From Mollicutes bacterium (GTDB taxonomy: Bacteria; Bacillota_I; Bacilli_A; Izemoplasmatales; Izemoplasmataceae), in NCBI GenBank assembly GCA_003551455.1, contig PUMR01000051.1, positions 1-11,412 of the forward strand: a stretch of DNA of 11,412 nt, written 5' to 3'. Shown here in pieces: positions 7,996 to 11,412 of the stretch. The translations under genes and the position numbers were made by a program. The notes beneath the pieces are model-generated. The model saw nothing but the letters and a program-made list of their open reading frames with translations, was not told the origin of the DNA and ran no database searches. Numbering within the stretch: position 1 is the stretch's first letter; every line of letters starts with the position of its first letter.

Positions 7996-8046
7996 TGAAT
8001 CATTCCCTTCTCCAAGCATATTTCCACACGTTACCATGATATCATA
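7996..8046 (-). promoter_or_regulatory. Putative promoter and leader of the ortA-arcA unit
   Basis: On the minus strand an extended -10 element, TG-A-TATCAT, reads from 8044 to 8036, about 40 nt before the ortA start, leaving room for the ribosome binding site GGAGAAGGGA. The -10 sits within a perfect 10-bp palindrome, ATGATATCAT (8036-8045), which could also serve as an operator half-site. No good -35 is visible: TTGTGC lies 19 nt upstream of the -10, a long spacer. The ord gene has a matching extended -10 (TG-T-TATCAT), which supports the call. Confidence 0.45.
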
Positions 8047-8094
8047 AAAACCCTTTCATTGCACAACCGTTTCGCTATTGGCATCCATCCATTC

Positions 8095-8123
8095 AAAAAG
8101 CCCCTGCACAGAGGGGCTTTTTT
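8095..8123 (-). terminator. Rho-independent terminator after ord
   Basis: Perfect inverted repeat aaaaagcccct / aggggcttttt with a 6-nt loop (GCACAG on the plus strand), giving a 6-bp GC-rich core extended by 5 A-T pairs and flanked by T runs in both directions. It lies 16 nt beyond the ord stop. In the minus direction it would end or attenuate ord transcription before ortA. Because it is symmetric it would also stop plus-strand transcription. Confidence 0.85.
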
Positions 8124-8139
8124 GAAAGCGCTTAAGAAA

Positions 8140-9180
8140 TTATTGTTTTATACTTTTTCTGATGTCGCCCAGGATTGCCCGGGGAGCAGGGAGATCGAGC
8201 ATGGTCTTGAGACCCGGGTCGGCGTTGATGACATGGGGTGTCATGTTGACGCAAACAGCGATGGTGCCGAGACCTCCGTCGATTTCCGGTTGGATGGACA
8301 GATTCACGCTCGGATCACCTTGGATCTTGATATAATCCCCCGTATGCGTGCCTTCCATCTCCGGTTCTATCTGCTGGGGATGTTTCATGTCGATGAATTT
8401 CTGTCCTCCGACAATCCCCTGGGCAGTCATATCGATGCCCGCCACATGGTTTCTCTTCGCTTCACCGTATTTGCTTTTCCGGTCCACAGAGGTGATGATG
8501 GGTTTCATCTGCTGTTGGAAATCATCGATTTCAACCCCGAGTGCATCCGCGATCATGTGGATGCTCTCCTTGAATCCCACATGACCTGCGACATCGCCTT
8601 GGGCCAATTTTTTCTCGAACTCTTCAATGGACAGTCCGACACCCTGTTCCTCCATGACTGTCGGGCCGAAGGGAGAAAGGCTGTTCACGCGACTGATCTC
8701 GATGCTGTCAACCCTCTTCATGGCACCCGTCATGGCAATAGCGAGAAAATCCATGACAAACCCCGGATTGATGCCCGTGCCGAGGACCGTGGCGTTGTGT
8801 TTCTTCGCCAATTCATCAATCTCTTGCGAGAGTTCTGGCTCATTAGCATAAGGATATGCCATCTCTTCTGCGGTGCTGATGATATTCGCACCAGATTCGA
8901 GGCCTCTTTTGATTTTGGGGAATGATTTCTTGGTGAAAGAGTCCGTAGCGATGAAAAGGACATCCGGACGTGTCTTTAGAACCGTGTCGATATCATCGGA
9001 AATCCTGACTTCTTCCGAGATGTTGGGCACATCGGCCACGTCCTTCACACACTTCCCCTTCAATGCGGGGGCGATGTCACACACACCGGCAATCTCCACA
9101 CCTTCAATGCCGGAGATCATTTCCGCAATACCTTGTCCCATGGCGCCGAAGCCCCACACAGCAACCTTAACCTTGTCCAT
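8140..9180 (-). CDS. ord: 2,4-diaminopentanoate dehydrogenase
   Basis: NAD(P)-dependent oxidative deamination of (2R,4S)-2,4-diaminopentanoate to (2R)-2-amino-4-oxopentanoate and ammonia, between the aminomutase and the thiolase. Seen: 346 residues with an N-terminal Rossmann fold starting VKVAVWGFGAMGQGIAEM (4-21), the nucleotide loop GFGAMG (10-15), a second-strand CDI (34-36), IISTAEEMAYPY (100-111) and GTGINPGFVMD (134-144). It resembles the dihydrodipicolinate reductase-like dehydrogenase family to which Ord belongs. The frame is open upstream to 9273, but the ATG at 9180 is preceded by a perfect AAGGAGG at 9187-9193 with 6-nt spacing, and the conserved fold starts right after it. Terminators flank the gene on both sides (9247-9270 and 8095-8123), so it may be transcribed separately from ortA onward. 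Confidence 0.95.
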   Translation of the reverse strand: MDKVKVAVWGFGAMGQGIAEMISGIEGVEIAGVCDIAPALKGKCVKDVADVPNISEEVRISDDIDTVLKTRPDVLFIATDSFTKKSFPKIKRGLESGANIISTAEEMAYPYANEPELSQEIDELAKKHNATVLGTGINPGFVMDFLAIAMTGAMKRVDSIEISRVNSLSPFGPTVMEEQGVGLSIEEFEKKLAQGDVAGHVGFKESIHMIADALGVEIDDFQQQMKPIITSVDRKSKYGEAKRNHVAGIDMTAQGIVGGQKFIDMKHPQQIEPEMEGTHTGDYIKIQGDPSVNLSIQPEIDGGLGTIAVCVNMTPHVINADPGLKTMLDLPAPRAILGDIRKSIKQ

Positions 9181-9186
9181 AGAAAA

Positions 9187-9193
9187 CCTCCTT
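9187..9193 (-). promoter_or_regulatory. Strong ribosome binding site of ord
   Basis: AAGGAGG on the minus strand, 6 nt before the ATG at 9180. It is the best match to the 16S anti-Shine-Dalgarno sequence in the window. It decides the start against an open frame that extends 31 codons further upstream into the terminator of the preceding unit. Confidence 0.85.
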
Positions 9194-9214
9194 GAATTAT
9201 TGTCTCCAATGACT

Positions 9215-9223
9215 ATGATAACA
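9215..9223 (-). promoter_or_regulatory. Putative extended -10 promoter of ord
   Basis: TG-T-TATCAT on the minus strand, 34 nt before the ord start and just after the T-run of the mutT terminator. The hexamer TATCAT matches TATAAT at five of six positions and has the TG extension; the region 17-18 nt upstream offers no convincing -35. The same TGN-TATCAT arrangement is found before ortA. Confidence 0.45.
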
Positions 9224-9246
9224 CACCCCGGCCGAATGCGGACATG

Positions 9247-9270
9247 AAAAAAGCGACCAGGGTGGTCGCT
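9247..9270 (-). terminator. Rho-independent terminator after mutT
   Basis: Perfect 8-bp stem AGCGACCA / TGGTCGCT with a CCC loop (9252-9270), followed on the minus strand by six T residues (9252-9247, the first shared with the stem). The stem starts on the last base of the mutT stop codon. It separates the surE-mutT pair from ord. Confidence 0.9.
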
Positions 9271-9674
9271 CAACGGGGAGTTATCTCTCCGCTCACAATC
9301 CTTTGCACAAGGGGATGATTAGCGGGTGCCCAATCGAGATTTCCCAATTGTGTAATAGCAATCCACTCAACCCTTTGATGGACGTTGTTGCGGACGGTTC
9401 CTTCAATGATCTGTACTTCATAGACATGCAAGGTGAGATGAAACTCGGGATAATCATGTTCGATGGACATCAGATGGCCTTTGACATCGACCGCGACCGA
9501 AAGCTCTTCAAGTATCTCTCTTCTCAAAGCCTCTTCGTGGGTTTCACCGGGTTTGATCTTACCGCCGGGGAATTCCCATTTCAACGGGAGACTGTCATCC
9601 TTGGCTCTTTGGGCACAAAGAAGCCCTTTTGCAGGGTCGAAAATGGCTGCTGCAACAACCTCTTTCTTCTTCAT
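9270..9674 (-). CDS. mutT: MutT-like Nudix hydrolase (probable 8-oxo-dGTP diphosphatase)
   Basis: Hydrolyses a nucleoside diphosphate-X substrate, most likely the oxidised nucleotide 8-oxo-dGTP, to keep it out of DNA. Seen: 134 residues, the usual MutT size, starting MKKKEVVAAAIFDPAKGLLC, with LPLKWEFPGGKIKPGE typical of the MutT subgroup. The Nudix box spans G38 to V60: G38, E44, and R52-E53-I-L-E56-E57 are all present. The final glycine of the box is replaced by Ser59 (EELSV). The metal-binding glutamates are intact, so activity is expected. I chose the ATG at 9674, which overlaps the surE stop (TGATG). An in-frame TTG at 9680 is possible but less likely. The exact substrate is not proven by sequence, as Nudix specificities vary. 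Confidence 0.87.
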   Translation of the reverse strand: MKKKEVVAAAIFDPAKGLLCAQRAKDDSLPLKWEFPGGKIKPGETHEEALRREILEELSVAVDVKGHLMSIEHDYPEFHLTLHVYEVQIIEGTVRNNVHQRVEWIAITQLGNLDWAPANHPLVQRIVSGEITPR

Positions 9675-10351
9675 CAGCAATCATCACCCAGAGATAGTTT
9701 CGATATGGAGACATACCCGTCATTCACGGCTTGGATATCGCTGTCTTGCGGAATGTCATCGACAAAGCCGTTCCGCCGTTTCTTGAAAAGGCCGTCTACC
9801 AACTCCACATTGAATTTCGAGCGGAGGAAATACATTCTCGTATCCTTTATCCCTTTGGGTTTATGGAACTTGTCAAGAGGGAAGTTGACATTCAAGATGT
9901 AGTCTGGCGAAAGCATATTGTTGGCAAGGATGAAGTCAAATACACTCCGGAAACTATCGCGTACCAATTGATCATTCCGATGATCAGCGGAAAAAGCGAT
10001 AGAAGCGAACTTGTCATGAGATGCTTGTAAAGCTGCTCCCACGGTGCCCGAATATTTCGTGTCCATACCCAAGTTGTAGCCTCTGTTTATACCCGAAATC
10101 ACGAGTTCGGGTTCCAGGTTCAGCCCATGCAAGGCAAATGAGACACAGTCAGCCGGTGTCCCATCAACCATGTATGTCCACTCATCAATCTTCTCGTAGG
10201 GGACATCACCCATGGTAAGCGCCATACTCTTACCGGATTGTTCTACTTTCGGGGCAACAGTGTGAACAGTTCCGTATTTCTCCAGGGTTTCTCGGGCGAA
10301 CGCCAAGAGAGGCGCATCTATCCCGTCATCATTGACCAGCAGTATTCTCAC
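9674..10351 (-). CDS. surE: SurE 5'/3'-nucleotidase
   Basis: Metal-dependent phosphatase that removes phosphate from nucleoside monophosphates (and in some species short polyphosphate). Seen: from the chosen start, 225 residues beginning with the SurE signature RILLVNDDGIDAPL, with metal ligands D8 and D9; then APKVEQSGKSMALT with S39; VISGINRGYNLGMDTKYSGT (84-103); TVGAALQA (103-110); ILNVNFP (152-158); and a C-terminal DIQAVNDGYVSISKL (205-219). It is slightly shorter than E. coli SurE. The start is taken as GTG at 10351, because GAGGAG lies 7 nt upstream (10359-10364) and family members begin immediately before RILL. ATG codons at 10366 and an alternative codon at 10381 in the same frame are less well placed. 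Coupled to mutT by TGATG; both act on nucleotides. Confidence 0.94.
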   Translation of the reverse strand: MRILLVNDDGIDAPLLAFARETLEKYGTVHTVAPKVEQSGKSMALTMGDVPYEKIDEWTYMVDGTPADCVSFALHGLNLEPELVISGINRGYNLGMDTKYSGTVGAALQASHDKFASIAFSADHRNDQLVRDSFRSVFDFILANNMLSPDYILNVNFPLDKFHKPKGIKDTRMYFLRSKFNVELVDGLFKKRRNGFVDDIPQDSDIQAVNDGYVSISKLSLGDDC

Positions 10352-10358
10352 GGTACCA

Positions 10359-10364
10359 CTCCTC
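10359..10364 (-). promoter_or_regulatory. Ribosome binding site fixing the GTG start of surE
   Basis: GAGGAG on the minus strand with 7 nt to the GTG at 10351. It favours the GTG over upstream in-frame codons; the conserved RILLVNDDG block follows directly. Confidence 0.75.
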
Positions 10365-10371
10365 ATAGGGT

Positions 10372-10389
10372 GTTGGTGCATTCACCAAC
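10372..10389 (-). repeat. Inverted repeat in the surE leader
   Basis: GTTGGTG / CACCAAC, a perfect 7-bp stem with a 4-nt loop, ending 7 nt before the GAGGAG site of surE. Just upstream lie two overlapping palindromes, ATGGCCAT (10392-10399) and CCATATGG (10396-10403). Possible operator or RNA structure near the ribosome binding site; function unknown. Confidence 0.5.
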
Positions 10390-10439
10390 GAATGGCCATA
10401 TGGTGTTATTGTTTTGGTTTCAGCTACATGAAAAATATG

Positions 10440-10489
10440 ATGGATAGTACTGGGGCATGGTGGTGGACCAGGTTCACCCCATGGATAGT
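10440..10489 (-). repeat. Hairpin flanked by 9-bp direct repeats
   Basis: The 9-bp sequence ATGGATAGT (plus strand) occurs at 10440-10448 and again at 10481-10489. Between them lies a strong interrupted inverted repeat: CATGG (10456-10460) pairs with CCATG (10479-10483), and GGTGGAC (10462-10468) pairs with GTTCACC (10472-10478) through one G-T wobble, with a one-base bulge and a 3-nt loop. The second direct repeat overlaps the last three bases of the hairpin. No T-run follows in either direction, so it is not a standard terminator. It would lie inside the surE leader transcript. Confidence 0.5.
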
Positions 10490-10549
10490 GCCTAGCAATT
10501 CGTCGCGCCAACTGCAGGAAAATCTGTGATTGGCAATCCATTTCCATTC

Positions 10550-10578
10550 ATTGTATAACTTAATGTGATTTTTATCAA
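10550..10578 (-). promoter_or_regulatory. Sigma-A-type promoter upstream of surE-mutT
   Basis: On the minus strand TTGATA (10578-10573) and TACAAT (10555-10550) are separated by exactly 17 bp. Each matches the sigma-70/A consensus at five of six positions, in AT-rich DNA. Transcription would start near 10543, giving a leader of about 190 nt before the surE GTG. The stretch 10352-10597 otherwise holds no gene I can support; an open frame of 72 codons in it overlaps the promoter and has no ribosome binding site. Confidence 0.65.
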
Positions 10579-10597
10579 GACAACCAAGTGCTGCGGA

Positions 10598-11239
10598 TTA
10601 CCATTTTTCTGGTTTGATGAGAAATTCATTGATGTACTCGGCAAAGTAACGAGCGTTTTCATTATTGTATTTGATTTGCTTATATAATGGTGTGTTACCA
10701 TCATATTCGGGCATGGCGATGAAAGCATAGATGATAATCCGTCTTTCTTCGGGAATGTAGTTTCGGAGCAGCTCCTTATAGATGAGCAGTTCGGTCTCTT
10801 TCCGTTGCCATACATTTGAGACATTCGGAAAAGAGTTTGAAAGCCTGAATTCGACAATCAATATGCTGTTGCCGAAAAGGTAGACATAATCGATCCGGCG
10901 ATTTTTCGAGTAACGGATTTTGTACTCGGCACACATCGACAAATCCAGAAAATCTTCATGGTAGAGCAACCTTTCAAGTTGGTTGGTAACCTTCTCGATA
11001 ATGTAGTAGCTGTCGAGAAAAGAGACGACCTCAGCAATGGAGACACTGCGCCGGAACAGTTTTTTCTTGTTGAAGAGATGCTTGAGCCTCAACACGTATT
11101 TTTCCTTGTAAATCCTATGTCCCCTGTAGTTCATGTCCTCTGTTGTGATTCTCCATTGCTCCGGCAAGGACAAACTCCGGTAAAAGGCCTTGAAATGATT
11201 AGGTGTTCTGAAGTGAAGCATCGAATTGTCCGCAAACAT
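10598..11239 (-). CDS. Hypothetical protein, possible PD-(D/E)XK-like domain
   Basis: I do not recognise this gene as a named family. Seen: 213 residues, rich in charged and aromatic residues, no signal peptide or membrane span, with a well-placed GGGAGG site (11245-11250) 5 nt before the ATG. The C-terminal half contains RRIDYVYLFGNSILIVEFRL (114-133): an Asp (D117) after a basic stretch, a beta-hairpin, and then E130-F-R132. This resembles the D...(D/E)-x-K core of PD-(D/E)XK nucleases, with Arg in place of Lys. It is followed by a helix WQRKETELLIYKELL (144-158) reminiscent of the Q..Y helix in RecB-type nucleases, and a strand RRIIIYAFIAM (166-176). Sampled lines have about 42% G+C by hand count, lower than the pathway genes. 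Fold and function are inference; an inactive or structural role is possible. Confidence 0.75.
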   Translation of the reverse strand: MFADNSMLHFRTPNHFKAFYRSLSLPEQWRITTEDMNYRGHRIYKEKYVLRLKHLFNKKKLFRRSVSIAEVVSFLDSYYIIEKVTNQLERLLYHEDFLDLSMCAEYKIRYSKNRRIDYVYLFGNSILIVEFRLSNSFPNVSNVWQRKETELLIYKELLRNYIPEERRIIIYAFIAMPEYDGNTPLYKQIKYNNENARYFAEYINEFLIKPEKW

Positions 11240-11244
11240 GAAAT

Positions 11245-11412
11245 CCTCCCATTCCTGGTTTCTTTCATATCAATCATACGCATGAACGGGTGGATTTTCC
11301 TTTAATGAAATCCATTTTTTCGGGCAAAACATTTGTGGGCTTATAAGGTCTTTCCAAAAAGTATATGCGTTCGACACATGGACTTTCGCCCCGGAAAATA
11401 AAAAAATGAAGC
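11245..11412. other. AT-rich upstream region, no gene seen
   Basis: Sequence before the hypothetical gene up to the window edge. It holds the GGGAGG ribosome binding site (11245-11250) and weak minus-strand -10-like hexamers (TATGAT near 11271-11276; TATACT near 11358-11363) without convincing -35 boxes. An imperfect terminator-like structure on the plus strand, GGATTT / AAATCC at 11292-11313 followed by a T-run to 11320, would point toward the window edge, but no plus-strand gene precedes it. I see no coding sequence here. Confidence 0.4.

Noticed and set aside
9181..9270. Cobalamin riboswitch before ord or ortA
   Set aside because: The spaces before ord (about 90 nt) and before ortA (about 140 nt) are largely taken up by terminators and promoters, and I see no B12-box-like sequence. 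The mutase genes have no upstream leader of their own.
10347..10366. T-box-like string GAGTGGTACCGTGAG at the surE start
   Set aside because: It resembles the T-box consensus, but it includes the surE ribosome binding site and GTG. There is no recognisable stem I with specifier loop, no following terminator, and surE is not a tRNA-linked gene.
10471..10483. GGTTCACCCC resembling a tRNA T-arm
   Set aside because: No acceptor stem, D-arm or anticodon arm can be built around it; it is explained by the local hairpin.
10329..10547. 72-codon minus-strand open frame in the surE leader
   Set aside because: Its start overlaps the -10 region of a good promoter, it has no ribosome binding site, the protein is proline-rich without known motifs, and it runs into the surE start. 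I treat it as chance, though a small leader peptide cannot be fully excluded.
1..11412. CRISPR arrays, insertion sequences, prophage genes, rRNA or tRNA genes
   Set aside because: No regularly spaced repeats, transposase motifs, terminal inverted repeats with flanking duplications around a gene, or RNA gene signatures were seen.

Overview
The window carries twelve genes, all read on the minus strand. Most of it is one amino-acid catabolic operon: the adenosylcobalamin-dependent oxidative ornithine pathway, in the order known from amino-acid-fermenting Clostridia (ord, ortA, ortB, oraS, oraE, a GlmL/MutL-family ATPase gene, orr). It is extended at its 3' end by an alanine racemase gene and the 5' part of an arginine deiminase gene. 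Gene content, strong AAGGAGG-type ribosome binding sites, tight start/stop overlaps and short rho-independent terminators suggest an anaerobic, peptide- or amino-acid-fermenting low-to-mid-GC Gram-positive (Bacillota-like) bacterium. The species cannot be named from this window.

Layout in transcription order (high to low coordinates): (1) 11239-10598, an unrecognised 213-residue protein with a possible PD-(D/E)XK-like core, in DNA visibly more AT-rich than the rest. (2) 10597-10352, a gene-free stretch holding a good sigma-A-type minus-strand promoter and several inverted repeats. They would lie in a leader of roughly 190 nt before surE. (3) 10351-9270, a translationally coupled pair, surE (nucleotidase) and mutT (Nudix hydrolase), closed by a terminator at 9247-9270. 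(4) 9180-8140, ord, with its own promoter-like site and its own terminator (8095-8123). (5) 7995-1, ortA-ortB-oraS-oraE-glmL-like-orr-alr-arcA(partial), eight genes that overlap or lie within 3 nt of each other, preceded by a second promoter-like site.

How the genes fit: ArcA would convert arginine to citrulline. An ArcB, expected outside the window, would release ornithine. Orr racemises L- to D-ornithine. OraS/OraE (B12 and PLP) convert it to 2,4-diaminopentanoate, with the GlmL-like ATPase as a possible mutase maintenance factor. Ord deaminates that oxidatively to 2-amino-4-oxopentanoate, and OrtA/OrtB cleave this with CoA to acetyl-CoA and D-alanine. Alr would then turn D-alanine into L-alanine for central metabolism. 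On this reading the operon runs from arginine entry to L-alanine exit.

The core pathway is already described in the literature, so it is not new. The points most worth a second look are the alr and arcA extensions, two different PLP racemases side by side, the split of ord from the rest by a terminator with matching extended -10 motifs on both units, the structured leader before surE, and the AT-rich nuclease-like gene at the right edge.
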